NCBI RefSeq assembly: GCF_009674665.1
Contig: NZ_WKJD01000012.1
Coordinates: 450,882-514,881, forward strand
DNA: 64,000 nt
Origin: Agromyces kandeliae
Lineage (GTDB): Bacteria > Actinomycetota > Actinomycetes > Actinomycetales > Microbacteriaceae
Reading direction: 5' to 3'
Positions within the stretch are counted from its first letter, which is position 1, and every line of letters starts with the position of its first letter. The position numbers and the translations under genes are program-made. The notes under the pieces were generated by a model. The model saw only the letters and a list, made by a program, of their open reading frames with translations, was not told the origin of the DNA and ran no database searches. Below, piece by piece: positions 48,722 through 58,144 of this stretch.

Positions 48722-50068
48722 ATGTCCGACGCTCGCCGCACCTTCCTCTTCATGCCCGAGAGCGCCTACGGCCCGACCAACAACTGCATCGGCATCGCCA
48801 ACGAGCTGCTGAAGCAGGGACACCGGGTGGTCTTCGCCGCCGAGCGATCGTGGCAGGGCAAGCTCACGGCCCTCGGGTTCGAGGAGGACCTCGTCGACCT
48901 CGCCCCGGTCGAGGAACCGGCCGAGGGCGCCGAGGAGGCCGAGCAGGACGCCGGCCAGTTCTGGAAGGACTACATCAAGGAGGTCGCGCCGGAGTTCCGG
49001 AAGACGACCGCCGAGCAGCTCGAGACCGTGACGCTGCCGATCTGGGAGGAACTCGTCAACGGCGCCAAGTACTGCGAGCCGCAGCTGCGGGCGATCATCG
49101 GTCGCGTGCAGCCCGACGTGATCATCGAGGACAACGTGCTCACCTTCCCCGCACTCGTGACTGCGGGCGTCCCGTTCGTGCGCATCGTCAGCTGCAACCC
49201 GCTCGAGGTCCCGGGCGACGGCATCGCGCCGGTGTTCTCGGGCCTCGGCAAGGACGACCGCGAGGGCTGGGCGGCGTTCCGCGCCGAATACGAGCGCACC
49301 CACCGCCCGCTGTGGGAGTCCTTCGACGCCTGGGTGCAGGAGCAGGGCGCGCCGCCGCTGCCCGACCTCGAGTTCATCCACACGGGCGACGCGAACCTCT
49401 ACGTCTTCCCCGAGGAGCTCGACTACACCGACGAGCGACCGCTCGACGAGAGCTGGCACCGCCTCGACTCCTCGGTCCGCGAGACCGAGCAGGCGCCGGC
49501 CGACCTGCCGGCATCGTTCACCGACGACAGCCGCCCGCTCGTCTACTTCAGCCTCGGCTCGCTCGGCTCGGCCGACGTCGATCTCATGAAGCGGGTCATC
49601 GCCGCGCTCGCCGAGCTGCCGGTCGACGTGATCGTCTCGAAGGGGCCGCTGCACGACGAGTTCGAGCTCGCCGAGAACATGTGGGGCGCGGAGTTCCTCC
49701 CGCAGACCAAGCTCCTGCCGCTCGCCGACCTGGTCATCACGCACGGCGGCAACAACACCACGACCGAGGCCATGCACTTCGGCAAGCCGATGATCCTGCT
49801 CCCGCTCTTCTGGGACCAGTACGACAACGCCCAGCGCGTCGACGAGCAGGGCTACGGGCGCCGACTCGACACCTACGGCTTCACGCCCGACGAGCTCCGC
49901 GCAGCCGTCAGGGGGATCCTCGCCGACGATGCGCTCCGTGCGCGTTCCGAGGCGGCCGGTGCCGCGATCCGTTCGCGGCACGGCGTCGCGAAGGCCGCCG
50001 AGATCATCGCGGGCGTCGGGCTCCCGGTCGGCGCCGGCATCGGCGCCGCCTCCGCGGGGGCCGAGTGA
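48722..50068 (+). CDS. GT1 glycosyltransferase, MGT/UGT type
   Basis: Cytoplasmic GT-B enzyme of 448 residues transferring sugar from a nucleotide donor to a small acceptor. The N-terminal acceptor domain opens TFLFMPESAYGPTNNCIGIANELLKQGHRVVF. The donor-site plant-secondary-product-like motif covers VITHGGNNTTTEAMHFGKPMILLPLFWDQYDNAQRV (about 339-374). The His near residue 20 of macrolide GTs is not obvious; the segment has Asn-Asn instead. GGAG lies six bases before ATG 48722. It is coupled by 4 bp to an amine oxidase, so the acceptor may be an amine or its product. Finding it here is unexpected. Confidence 0.82.
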   Translation: MSDARRTFLFMPESAYGPTNNCIGIANELLKQGHRVVFAAERSWQGKLTALGFEEDLVDLAPVEEPAEGAEEAEQDAGQFWKDYIKEVAPEFRKTTAEQLETVTLPIWEELVNGAKYCEPQLRAIIGRVQPDVIIEDNVLTFPALVTAGVPFVRIVSCNPLEVPGDGIAPVFSGLGKDDREGWAAFRAEYERTHRPLWESFDAWVQEQGAPPLPDLEFIHTGDANLYVFPEELDYTDERPLDESWHRLDSSVRETEQAPADLPASFTDDSRPLVYFSLGSLGSADVDLMKRVIAALAELPVDVIVSKGPLHDEFELAENMWGAEFLPQTKLLPLADLVITHGGNNTTTEAMHFGKPMILLPLFWDQYDNAQRVDEQGYGRRLDTYGFTPDELRAAVRGILADDALRARSEAAGAAIRSRHGVAKAAEIIAGVGLPVGAGIGAASAGAE

Positions 50069-51477
50069 GCCCGTCGACGACGGATGCCGCGGTCGCGGCG
50101 ATCGCGGACGCCGAACCGAAGCCGTACTGGACCGACCGTCCCGAGGCGCCGGCCCAGCGGCCGGCCCTGGCCGGCCGGCACGAGGCCGACCTCGTCGTCG
50201 TCGGCGCCGGGTTCACCGGGCTGTGGGCGGCGTGGCGGGCGCTCGAACGCGGCGACGCGGCATCCGTCGTCGTGCTCGAGGCCGAGCGCGTCGGCTACGG
50301 GGCCAGCGGTCGCAACGGCGGGTTCGTCGCATCGTCGCTGACGCACGGCCTCGCGCACGGCACCATGGTCTGGCCCGACCAGGTCGGGGCGCTGCACGAC
50401 GAGGGGGAGCGCAACCTCGCCGACCTCGTCGCGACCATCGACGCGGCGGGCATCGACTGCGACCTGCGGCGCGTCGGCAAGACGACCCTCGCGGTCGAGC
50501 AGTGGCAGGTCGCCGGCCTCCGCGAGGCGGCCGAGCTCGGCGCCCGCCACGGTGTCGCCCTCGAGCTGCAGTCGCGCGACGAGGTGCAGGCCGACGTGCA
50601 CTCGCCGACCTACCTCGCGGGACTGCGCGACCGCCTCGGCACCGTGCTCGTCGATCCCGCGCGCCTCGCGTGGGGCATGGCGGCCGAACTCGAGCGACGA
50701 GGAGTCCGCATCCACGACGGGTCGCGCGTGCTCGGCCTCGAGCGCGACGGCGCGGGCGTGGTCGCGCGGACGGATCGCGGAGAGGTGGTCGCGCGCGGGG
50801 CGATCGTCGCGACGGCCGCGTACCCGGGGCCACTGCGGCGCCTCGGGTCGTACATCATGCCGCTCTACGACCACGTGCTGATGACCGAGCCGCTCACCGC
50901 CACCCGACGCGAATCGATCGGGTGGAGCGAGGGGCAGGGGCTCACCGACGCGGGCAACCAGTTCCACTACTACCGACCCACCGCCGACGGGCGAATCCTG
51001 TTCGGCGGCTGGGACGCGGTCTACCACCGCGGCGGACGCGTCGACGCGTCCTACGAGCAGCAGGGCGGCTCGCACGCGCTGCTCGCGCGGCACTTCGCCC
51101 AGACGTTCCCGCAGCTCGACGGCGTGAGGTTCACGCACCGCTGGGCGGGGCCGATCGACTCGACGACCCGGTTCACCGCCGCCTACGGCACCGCACGCGC
51201 CGGCCGGGTCGCCTACGCGGTCGGGCACACCGGCCTCGGCGTCGGCGCCTCCCGGTTCAGCGCCGACGTCGCCCTCGACCTCCTCGCGGGACGGCCGACC
51301 TCGCGGCTCCGGTACGACATCGTGCGCCGCCGGCCGTTCCCCGTCCCGCCCGAGCCGTTCCGGAACCCGATCATCCAGTACACCCGGCGCAGCATCCTCG
51401 CCGCCGACGCGCACGAGGGGCGCCGCAACCTGTGGCTGCGCACGCTCGACCGCTTCGGCCTCGGCTTCAACTCCTGA
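50065..51477 (+). CDS. FAD-dependent amine oxidoreductase (PuuB/DAO family)
   Basis: Flavoprotein of 470 residues. The Rossmann motif is DLVVVGAGFTGLWAAWRALERG near 42-63, followed by ERVGYGASGRNGGFV, the marker of gamma-glutamylputrescine oxidase-like enzymes. Later segments RILFGGWDAVYHRGGRVD and GHTGLGVGASRFSADVALDLL bind FAD. It would oxidise an amine to an aldehyde, which the next gene's dehydrogenase could oxidise further. It overlaps the glycosyltransferase stop (GTGA) and is 13 bp from the dehydrogenase. Confidence 0.87.
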   Translation: MSPSTTDAAVAAIADAEPKPYWTDRPEAPAQRPALAGRHEADLVVVGAGFTGLWAAWRALERGDAASVVVLEAERVGYGASGRNGGFVASSLTHGLAHGTMVWPDQVGALHDEGERNLADLVATIDAAGIDCDLRRVGKTTLAVEQWQVAGLREAAELGARHGVALELQSRDEVQADVHSPTYLAGLRDRLGTVLVDPARLAWGMAAELERRGVRIHDGSRVLGLERDGAGVVARTDRGEVVARGAIVATAAYPGPLRRLGSYIMPLYDHVLMTEPLTATRRESIGWSEGQGLTDAGNQFHYYRPTADGRILFGGWDAVYHRGGRVDASYEQQGGSHALLARHFAQTFPQLDGVRFTHRWAGPIDSTTRFTAAYGTARAGRVAYAVGHTGLGVGASRFSADVALDLLAGRPTSRLRYDIVRRRPFPVPPEPFRNPIIQYTRRSILAADAHEGRRNLWLRTLDRFGLGFNS

Positions 51478-51490
51478 AAGGCACCACCCC

Positions 51491-52948
51491 ATGACCACCA
51501 CCGGCACCTTCATCGGCGAGTACCGCGCCGGCACCGGCGGCGACGCCGTCATCGTGAACCCCGCGAGCGAGGAGGAGGTCGCCGCGTACCGCGAGTCCGG
51601 CCTCGCCGACGTCGGCGAGGCGGCGGCCGCGGCCCGCGCCGCGCAGCCGGACTGGGCGGCGAAGACGCCGGGGGAGCGCTCGCTCGCGCTGCTCCGCTTC
51701 GCCGATGCGATCGAGGCCGACGGAGAGCGGCTCGCGACGCTCGAGGTCGAGGACTCCGGCAAGCCCTGGACGACCGCGTTCGACGGCGAACTGCCCTTCG
51801 CCGTCGACAACCTGAGGTTCTTCGCGGGCGCGGCGCGGTCGCTCGACGGTACCGGGGCGGGCTCACTGTCGAACGGCTACACGTCGATCCTCACGCGCCG
51901 GCCGGTCGGCGTCGTCGCGGGCATCACGCCGTGGAACTTCCCGCTCATCATGGCGATCTGGAAGGCGGGGCCGGCGCTCGCCGCGGGCAACGCCGTGATC
52001 GTGAAGCCCGCGCCCGCGACGCCGCGCACCACGCTGCGCCTCGCCGAGCTCGCGGTCGAGTCGGGCCTCCCGGCGGGCCTCTTCAACGTCGTCACGGGCG
52101 ACGCCGAGGTCGGCCAGGCACTCGTCGCGCACTCCGAGGTCGACATGGTGAGCGTCACCGGATCGACGCAGACCGGCAAGGCGGTCATGCGCGGCGCCGT
52201 CGAGGGCGTCAAGCGCGTGCACCTCGAACTCGGCGGCAAGGCGCCCGTGATCGTGTTCGCCGACGCCGACCTCGGCGCGATGGCCCAGGCGGTCGCGCTC
52301 GGCGCGACGTACAACACCGGCCAGGACTGCACCGCGGCCACCCGCGTCTACCTGGAGCGCTCGGTGTTCGATGGCGGCGTCGCCGCGCTCCGGCAGGCGC
52401 TCGGCGCCATCGTCGCGGGCGATCCCATGGACGCCGACACCCACATCGGTCCGCTGATCTCGCGCGGCCACCGCGACCGCGTCGACGGGTTCGTCCGCCG
52501 TGCCGTCGCCGAGGGCGCCGAGGCGCTCGTCGGCGGCCACGCGATCGACCGCACCGGTTCGTACTACGCGCCGACCCTCCTCGTGGGCGCCGCCCAGTCG
52601 TCGGAGATCGTGCAGGGCGAGGTCTTCGGGCCCGTGCTCGTCGCCCTGCCGTTCGACGGCGAGGCCGACGGCATCCGCTTGGCGAACGACAGCGCCTACG
52701 GCCTGGCCTCGTCGGTCTGGACGTCGGACGTCGCCCGCGCGATGCGCGTCAGCCAGTCGCTCGACGTCGGCGTGACCTGGGTGAACGACCACCTGCCGAT
52801 CGCGTCGGAGGCCCCGCACGGCGGGGTCAAGGGCTCGGGGTTCGGCAAGGACATGTCGATCGAGCCGCTGCTCGACTACTCGGTCACGCGGCACCTCATG
52901 ATCCGGCACGCCCCGCCGCCCGAGACGTCCGGGTTCCGGCCGGCCTGA
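51491..52948 (+). CDS. Aldehyde dehydrogenase, aminobutyraldehyde-type
   Basis: NAD(P)-dependent dehydrogenase of 485 residues. The catalytic Cys is in NTGQDCTAATR (near 280), the general base Glu in HLELGGKAPV (near 247), and the cofactor site in VTGSTQTGKAVM with PWNFPLIMAIWK. The N-terminus ASEEEVAAYRESGLADVGEAAAAARAAQPDWA suits the gamma-aminobutyraldehyde dehydrogenase (PatD) group. It completes an amine to aldehyde to acid path with the oxidase. Confidence 0.9.
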   Translation: MTTTGTFIGEYRAGTGGDAVIVNPASEEEVAAYRESGLADVGEAAAAARAAQPDWAAKTPGERSLALLRFADAIEADGERLATLEVEDSGKPWTTAFDGELPFAVDNLRFFAGAARSLDGTGAGSLSNGYTSILTRRPVGVVAGITPWNFPLIMAIWKAGPALAAGNAVIVKPAPATPRTTLRLAELAVESGLPAGLFNVVTGDAEVGQALVAHSEVDMVSVTGSTQTGKAVMRGAVEGVKRVHLELGGKAPVIVFADADLGAMAQAVALGATYNTGQDCTAATRVYLERSVFDGGVAALRQALGAIVAGDPMDADTHIGPLISRGHRDRVDGFVRRAVAEGAEALVGGHAIDRTGSYYAPTLLVGAAQSSEIVQGEVFGPVLVALPFDGEADGIRLANDSAYGLASSVWTSDVARAMRVSQSLDVGVTWVNDHLPIASEAPHGGVKGSGFGKDMSIEPLLDYSVTRHLMIRHAPPPETSGFRPA

Positions 52949-52990
52949 GCGACTCCCGGCCCGCGCCACCATGCCGGCTCGGGTCCGGGC

Positions 52991-52996
52991 TAGCAT
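52991..52996 (+). promoter_or_regulatory. Leaderless -10 before 53003
   Basis: TAGCAT lies six bases before ATG 53003. Confidence 0.5.
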
Positions 52997-53002
52997 GCAG
53001 GC

Positions 53003-54496
53003 ATGCGGGAGCGCGGCTCGACCGACGCACGGCGCCGAGCGCGTCGGGGCGGCGGCGAGCCGGTCGCGGCGCCGACGGACGACCGACCGCCGCCCCCGAT
53101 GCCGGAGCGGCTGTCGTTCACGCGCATGCTCGATGGCTTCTTCTTCGTGTACGCCGGCCTCGCCGCGGTCTGGCTGGCCTGGCTGCTGCTCAACCAGTCC
53201 TTCAGCCTCGGATGGGTCGGGATCGGCTTCTTCCTCGTCTTCTGGCTCGTGCTCGCCTACCTGGTGCTGCCGCGCCTGCATCGCATCCTCACCACGATCT
53301 ACGTGCCCGACTACTTCATCGGCCGCACGCGGACGAGCGACGGCCTCCTCGGCGACCCGGTGAACCTCGCCTTCGACGGACCGGAGCAGGCGCTGCACGA
53401 CGCCATGCGGGCGGCCGGATGGACCCGCGCCGACGACGTCACGCTCGCGTCGAGCTGGCGCATCATCGCCTCGACGATCACGCGCCGCAGCTACGACGAG
53501 GCGCCCGTGAGCCCGCTCCTCCTCTTCGGCCGGAAGCAGGACTTCGCGTACCAGCAGGAGGTCGCGGGCAACCCGGCGAAGCGCCACCACGTGCGGTTCT
53601 GGCGGACGCCCGACGGATGGCTCCTCCCGGGCGGCCGTCGGGTCGACTGGCTCGCGGCGGGCACGTTCGACCGCGCGGTCGGGTTCTCGCTGTTCACGCT
53701 GCAGGTCACGCACAAGATCGACGCCGACATCGACGTGGAGCGCGACCACATCGTCGCGACGGTCCGCGACGCCGTGCCCGACGCCCGGCTCGAGGTGCTC
53801 CGCGACTTCTCCACCGGATACCACTCGCGCAACGGCGGCGGCGACACCATCCGGACCGACGGCGACCTCCCCGTCGTCGTGGTGGGGCGGCCCGATCCCG
53901 GGCCGCGCGACGACCGGACGGCGGACGCGTCGGGTGCCGCCGCGTCGGCCGTTGCGGGACCGGCCCCGACGCGCACGGTCGAGAAGCGCATCGCATTCGA
54001 ACCGCCGCTCCGGCTCGCCGAGGCGCAGCCCGTCCCGGCCCGGATGCCGCGACCCGGCGCCACGGCGTTCGGTGCGGGCGTGGTCGTGCTCCGGGTGCTC
54101 GCGGGCGTCGTGTGGCTCGTCGCGGTCGCGTTCCAGTGGGACCAGGTGCTCCAGGAGGACTTCGGGGTCGACGCCGACGCGACGGCGCAGACCGAGCAGG
54201 CGGCCCAGCTCGCGCTCACGGTCCTGCTCGTGGTGATGGGCGTCCTCCTCGCCGTGCAGGTGGTGTTCGCCGTCCGGATCTGGTTCGGCGGCAACCTCTC
54301 GCGGATCCTCGTGATGCTCTTCTCCACGATCAACATCACCGTGGCCGCGACCGAGTCCTTCACGGGCAGCGTCGAGGTCACGGTGCGCACGACGCTCGTG
54401 ACCGTCGCGCTCGACATCATCGTGCTGCTCGCGCTCTCGAGCCGCCCCGCGCGCGCGTTCGCCCGGCAGCGCAGCTCGCGACGACCGGCCCGGTGA
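53003..54496 (+). CDS. Large multi-TM protein of unknown function
   Basis: No family recognised. The 497 residues begin with an Arg-rich cytoplasmic stretch, then two membrane helices (about 47-68 and 72-92). A soluble domain (about 100-345) contains LYVPDYFIGRTRTSDGLLGDPVNLAF-like and RRVDWLAAGTFDRAVGFSLFTLQVTHKIDADIDVERDHIVATV stretches. Four C-terminal helices follow (about 352-490). The layout recalls LssY-C-type domains, but this is uncertain. It is leaderless. Confidence 0.65.
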   Translation: MRERGSTDARRRARRGGGEPVAAPTDDRPPPPMPERLSFTRMLDGFFFVYAGLAAVWLAWLLLNQSFSLGWVGIGFFLVFWLVLAYLVLPRLHRILTTIYVPDYFIGRTRTSDGLLGDPVNLAFDGPEQALHDAMRAAGWTRADDVTLASSWRIIASTITRRSYDEAPVSPLLLFGRKQDFAYQQEVAGNPAKRHHVRFWRTPDGWLLPGGRRVDWLAAGTFDRAVGFSLFTLQVTHKIDADIDVERDHIVATVRDAVPDARLEVLRDFSTGYHSRNGGGDTIRTDGDLPVVVVGRPDPGPRDDRTADASGAAASAVAGPAPTRTVEKRIAFEPPLRLAEAQPVPARMPRPGATAFGAGVVVLRVLAGVVWLVAVAFQWDQVLQEDFGVDADATAQTEQAAQLALTVLLVVMGVLLAVQVVFAVRIWFGGNLSRILVMLFSTINITVAATESFTGSVEVTVRTTLVTVALDIIVLLALSSRPARAFARQRSSRRPAR

Positions 54497-54515
54497 CGAC
54501 GGCCCGCAGCAGGCG

Positions 54516-54521
54516 TAGCCT
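54516..54521 (+). promoter_or_regulatory. Leaderless -10 before 54528
   Basis: TAGCCT lies six bases before ATG 54528. Confidence 0.5.
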
Positions 54522-54527
54522 GCGAGC

Positions 54528-55622
54528 ATGGGCGTGCGGCTCGCCGTTCGGCTACGGCGCACCGCCCTCGCCGCGGTGCTCGCCATGGGCGCCGTCGCGC
54601 TCACGGGCTGCATCGAGTTCTACGAGGACGAGCTCGACCCCGGCCTGATCCGCCGGCTCGAGGAGCACTTCGGCGGCGATCACGATCGAGCCGCCGCCGC
54701 GATCGTCGATGGGGACGGCCTGCACACGGGGTACGTGGCCGCCGACGAGGAGACGGTGTTCGAGGTCGGCTCGATCACGAAGCTGCTCACCGGCCTGCTG
54801 CTGCCGATCGCGGTCGACCGAGGCGAGGTGGCGCTCGACGACCCGGTCGGGCGGTACCTGCCCCTCGGCGACGCGCCGGTGGCCGGACGCACGCTCGAGG
54901 AACTCGCCACCCACCGTGCCGGCCTGCCGCCGATCACGAGCGACGAGGACCTGCTGATCGCGATCAGCGAGACGGTCGCGACGGGCAGGTCGCTCCCACC
55001 CCTCACCGTCGACGAGCTCCTCGCGCTCGCCGCCCGCGAGTCGGCGGAACCCACCGGTCGCGCGGTCTACAGCTCCCTCGGCGCGGCGCTGCTGGGGCAC
55101 GGGCTCGCCGCCGCCGCCGGCACCGACTACCCGACGCTCGTGCGGGACCGGCTGCTCGGCCCCCTCGGCATGGACGGGGCCGACGTGCCCGTCGACCCGG
55201 CCGACGTCTCACCCGCGTACGCGGGCGGGTACACCGCGCGGGGCGACCCGGCGCAGGCGTGGACGGGCGCCGGCTGGGGACCCACGTTCGGCCTGCACGC
55301 CACGCTGCCGGACCTCATCGCCCTGGCGCGCGCGGTCCTCGACGGCCCGCTCGCCGGCAGCGCGGCGCTCGAGCCGGCGGCCGACGGCCCGAACTCGCAG
55401 CAGCGCATGGGCTACCTCTGGTTCCTCGCCCGCGACGGCGACCGCACGCTGACCGGCACGAGGGCCATCACGAGCGGCTTCGCCGCCGCCCTGTTCGTCG
55501 ATCGCGCGGCGGGGCAGGCCGTGGTCGTGCTGTCGAACGAGGCGGAGCACGTCGACCGCTTCGCCGTGTCGCTCCTCGACGGCGTATCGGGCGCGGGCGG
55601 CTGGCGGGCGGGCGATCCCTGA
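54528..55622 (+). CDS. Serine hydrolase (class C beta-lactamase/DD-peptidase family) lipoprotein
   Basis: Exported enzyme of 364 residues with lipobox VALTGC (Cys28). The SxxK nucleophile motif is intact (GSITK, Ser82 and Lys85), the Tyr motif reads VYSSLGAALLGHGL, and ATHRAGLPPI follows the usual order. Cell-wall or esterase activity is likelier than drug resistance. It is the apparently active paralogue of the protein at 40567-41652, 13 kb away. The final residues after VVLSNEAEH are short and Gly-rich. Confidence 0.88.
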   Translation: MGVRLAVRLRRTALAAVLAMGAVALTGCIEFYEDELDPGLIRRLEEHFGGDHDRAAAAIVDGDGLHTGYVAADEETVFEVGSITKLLTGLLLPIAVDRGEVALDDPVGRYLPLGDAPVAGRTLEELATHRAGLPPITSDEDLLIAISETVATGRSLPPLTVDELLALAARESAEPTGRAVYSSLGAALLGHGLAAAAGTDYPTLVRDRLLGPLGMDGADVPVDPADVSPAYAGGYTARGDPAQAWTGAGWGPTFGLHATLPDLIALARAVLDGPLAGSAALEPAADGPNSQQRMGYLWFLARDGDRTLTGTRAITSGFAAALFVDRAAGQAVVVLSNEAEHVDRFAVSLLDGVSGAGGWRAGDP

Positions 55623-55656
55623 TCCGCGACTGCGCCCGCGGTGCGGGCCCGCCGGG

Positions 55657-56556
55657 TCAGGCGACGGATGCCGCGTGCTCGGCGCACTGCGCCGTCGTGC
55701 ACGCCTCGCAGCGCACGAGCTGCGCCCGGCACGAGGCATCCGTGCAGTTCACGATGCGGTTCGTCGCCGCACCGCAGCCCTCGCAGACGCCCACGACCGC
55801 GGCGTGGTCGCTGAAGTCCACCGAGCCGCGCCCGTCGAACACGTAGAGCGAGCCCTCCCACAGCCCGTCGTCGCCGAAGCGCTCGCCGTAGCGGACGATG
55901 CCGCCCTCGAGCTGGTACACCTCGCCGAACCCGCGGTTCGCCATGAGGCTCGAGAGCACCTCGCACCGGATGCCGCCGGTGCAGTAGGTCACGACCGGCC
56001 GCCCCTTCAGGTGGTCGTACGCGCCCGAGTCGAGCAGCCCGACGAAGTCGCGCGTGGTCTCGGTCGGCGGCACGATCGCGTCGCGGAACCGGCCGATCGC
56101 GGCCTCGACCGCGTTGCGGCCGTCGAAGAAGACGACCTCGTCGCCACGCTCGGCGACGAGGTCGTGCAGGGCGTCGGGGGACAGCCGCGCGCCGCCGCCG
56201 ACCACGCCCGACCCGTCCACGCGGAGCTCGCCCGGTGCGCCGAACGAGACGATCTCGTCGCGCACCTTGACGCTGAGCTTCGGGAAGTCGACGCTCCGGC
56301 CCTCGTCGTCGAGCCCGGTGCCCTCGCTCCACTTCACGTCGAGCCCGCGGAACCCGACATGCTCCTTCGTCTTCCGCACGTAGCGCTTCAGCGCGCCCAT
56401 CTCGCCGCCGAGCGTGCCGTTCAGCCCGTCCTTCGAGACGAGCACGCGCCCGCGGAGCCCGAGGGACTCGGCGAGGTCGCGCTGCCAGAGCCGGATCGCG
56501 TCGGGGTCGGCGAGCGGCGTGAAGGCGTAGAACAGGATGATCTTGGCGAGCGGCAC
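55657..56556 (-). CDS. trhO: tRNA uridine(34) hydroxylase, rhodanese family
   Basis: Oxygen-dependent enzyme of 299 residues forming 5-hydroxyuridine at the wobble position. The N-terminal ferredoxin-like part includes [16 protein letters not shown], the rhodanese domain has the catalytic loop [17 protein letters not shown], and [13 protein letters not shown] follows. The C-terminal Cys-rich tail ([26 protein letters not shown]) probably binds zinc. GTG 56556 is leaderless after TAGGAT. Confidence 0.92.
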   Translation of the reverse strand: MPLAKIILFYAFTPLADPDAIRLWQRDLAESLGLRGRVLVSKDGLNGTLGGEMGALKRYVRKTKEHVGFRGLDVKWSEGTGLDDEGRSVDFPKLSVKVRDEIVSFGAPGELRVDGSGVVGGGARLSPDALHDLVAERGDEVVFFDGRNAVEAAIGRFRDAIVPPTETTRDFVGLLDSGAYDHLKGRPVVTYCTGGIRCEVLSSLMANRGFGEVYQLEGGIVRYGERFGDDGLWEGSLYVFDGRGSVDFSDHAAVVGVCEGCGAATNRIVNCTDASCRAQLVRCEACTTAQCAEHAASVA

Positions 56557-56562
56557 CCCGAG

Positions 56563-56568
56563 ATCCTA
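56563..56568 (-). promoter_or_regulatory. Leaderless -10 of trhO
   Basis: TAGGAT on the minus strand, six bases before GTG 56556. Confidence 0.55.
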
Positions 56569-56690
56569 GGCGCGATGGCTGGGCGGATGCCGCGACGCGG
56601 CGTGTGCTCGGGAGGCGGCATCCGCTCGGACGTACCCTGACCTCGACCGCCGACCGGGCCGTCGGCCCGGCGCTGCCGAGGAGGACGACG

Positions 56691-57227
56691 ATGCTCGACG
56701 TGGACCCCTACGACGCGTTGCAGAAGCTCCGACCCGTGGAGGCGTTCGCCGTGACGAGCACCGACTTCGTCGACGGCGGGCCGCTCGCCCGTCCGCAGTG
56801 GAGTCACGCCGCGGGCGGCGTGGACCGCTCGCCGCAGCTGTCGTGGAGCGGGTTCCCCGAGCGCACCCGGGGATTCGCGGTGACCTGCCTCGACGTCGAC
56901 GCCCCGAGCGGTTCCGGCTGGTGGCACTGGGCGGTGCTCAACCTGCCGCTCGAGGCGACGAGCCTCGAGGCGGGCGTCGGAGCGCCCGGCGGACCGCCGC
57001 TGCCGGACGGCGCGATGGTGCTCGCGAACGAGGACGGCGTGCGCGGCTTCGGCGGCGCGGCGCCGCCGCGCGGCACGGGCGAGCACCGCTACGTGTTCGT
57101 CGTGCACGCGCTCGACGTGCCGAGCCTCGAGCTCGATCCCGCGTCGACGCCCGCGGTCCTCGGCATCCGCTGCTTCGCGCACGCGCTCGCGCGCGGCATC
57201 CTCACCGGCACCGTCAACCGCGACTGA
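56691..57227 (+). CDS. PEBP/YbhB-YbcL family protein
   Basis: Raf-kinase-inhibitor-like protein of 178 residues. The ligand pocket is marked by SPQLSWSGFPERTRGFAVTCLDVDAPSGSGWWHWAVLNLP (the DPDAP variant), and GAAPPRGTGEHRYVFVVHALD is the second signature. Members bind phosphorylated or anionic ligands; function in bacteria is unclear. GAGGAGG precedes the ATG. Confidence 0.88.
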   Translation: MLDVDPYDALQKLRPVEAFAVTSTDFVDGGPLARPQWSHAAGGVDRSPQLSWSGFPERTRGFAVTCLDVDAPSGSGWWHWAVLNLPLEATSLEAGVGAPGGPPLPDGAMVLANEDGVRGFGGAAPPRGTGEHRYVFVVHALDVPSLELDPASTPAVLGIRCFAHALARGILTGTVNRD

Positions 57228-57233
57228 GCGGGG

Positions 57234-57455
57234 TCAGTCGACCCGCCGACCGAACAGGAAGTACGAGATCGGGCCGATGTAGTTCACGGCGATCACGATC
57301 GCCCACACCCACTTGCGGCCGTTCACGTCCCGTTCGTCGCGTCGGGCCAGGTCGGCCCATGCGGCGGACGCGAGCGCCAGTTGGATGACGGCGCCGATGA
57401 TTCCCCTGACCTGCTGTCCGCGACTGAGGTCGCTCCATCGTCGTGCCTCGCCCAT
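57234..57455 (-). CDS. Small PLDc_N-type membrane protein
   Basis: Protein of 73 residues with two hydrophobic segments (GIIGAVIQLALASAAWADLARR and WVWAIVIAVNYIGPISYFLFGRR). The WxWxxxIxxxxxGPxxYFLFGR ending is the phospholipase-D N-terminal domain found free in many actinobacteria. GGAGGA lies before ATG 57455. Function unknown. Confidence 0.8.
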   Translation of the reverse strand: MGEARRWSDLSRGQQVRGIIGAVIQLALASAAWADLARRDERDVNGRKWVWAIVIAVNYIGPISYFLFGRRVD

Positions 57456-57499
57456 CGCTCCTCCGATCCTCGGTGGTGGTCCTTCTCGTCCCGGCCGCC

Positions 57500-58138
57500 C
57501 TAGTGCTCGTTCCCCGACAGTGCGAGCACGCCGCCGAGACCGATCATCATGACCCCGCCCGTCGCGGCCAGGTGCGAGGCCCGGCGCGGCGAACGCGCGA
57601 ACCAGTCCCGAGCCGTCCCGGCCGCGAGCGCCCAGGCCGAGTCGCACGCGAGCGCGAGCACCACGAACGCGGTGCCGAGCATCGCCATCTGCATCGGGAT
57701 GGCGCCGGCGTGGAAGTCGACGAACTGCGGCAGCACGGCGACGAAGAACGCGATCGTCTTCGGGTTCGTGACGCCCACCACGACGCCCTCGCCGAGGAGG
57801 CGCCACGGGGAGCGCTCCGCGACCTGGCGGGTCACCGCGTCGGCGGCATCCGCTCGATGCCGGATCGCCTGCACGCCGAGGTAGACGAGGTACAGCGCGC
57901 CGCCGAGCTTGATCGCGGTGAACAGCGCGACCGACTGCGCGACGACCGTGCCGACGCCGAGCGCGACGGCCGCGACGAGCGGCAGCATGCCGATCGCATT
58001 CCCGAGGACGCTCAGCAGGCCGCCCATCCGTCCGAGCGCGAGCGACCGTCCGATGACGAACAGGACGCTCGGCCCCGGGATCACGATGAGCACGATCGAG
58101 GCCAGCACGAAGGCCCAGAGGTTGGATGCGGGGACCAC
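57500..58138 (-). CDS. LysE/RhtB family exporter
   Basis: Amino-acid or metabolite efflux protein of 212 residues with six membrane helices. The family signature IPGPSVLFVIGRSLALGRMGGLLSVLGNAIG is near the N-terminus, and GVTNPKTIAFFVAVLPQFV is the conserved middle. GTG 58138 is leaderless after TAGGAT. Substrate unknown. Confidence 0.9.
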   Translation of the reverse strand: MVPASNLWAFVLASIVLIVIPGPSVLFVIGRSLALGRMGGLLSVLGNAIGMLPLVAAVALGVGTVVAQSVALFTAIKLGGALYLVYLGVQAIRHRADAADAVTRQVAERSPWRLLGEGVVVGVTNPKTIAFFVAVLPQFVDFHAGAIPMQMAMLGTAFVVLALACDSAWALAAGTARDWFARSPRRASHLAATGGVMMIGLGGVLALSGNEH

Positions 58139-58144
58139 GTCGGG

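Noticed and set aside
48722..50068. Macrolide-inactivating glycosyltransferase
   Set aside because: Only the general GT1 donor motif is seen. The operon encodes amine oxidation, not resistance, and the usual acceptor-side His is not obvious.
54528..55622. Beta-lactamase as antibiotic-resistance gene
   Set aside because: The fold is shared by peptidases and esterases. It is a housekeeping-like lipoprotein with a degenerate paralogue and no mobile context.
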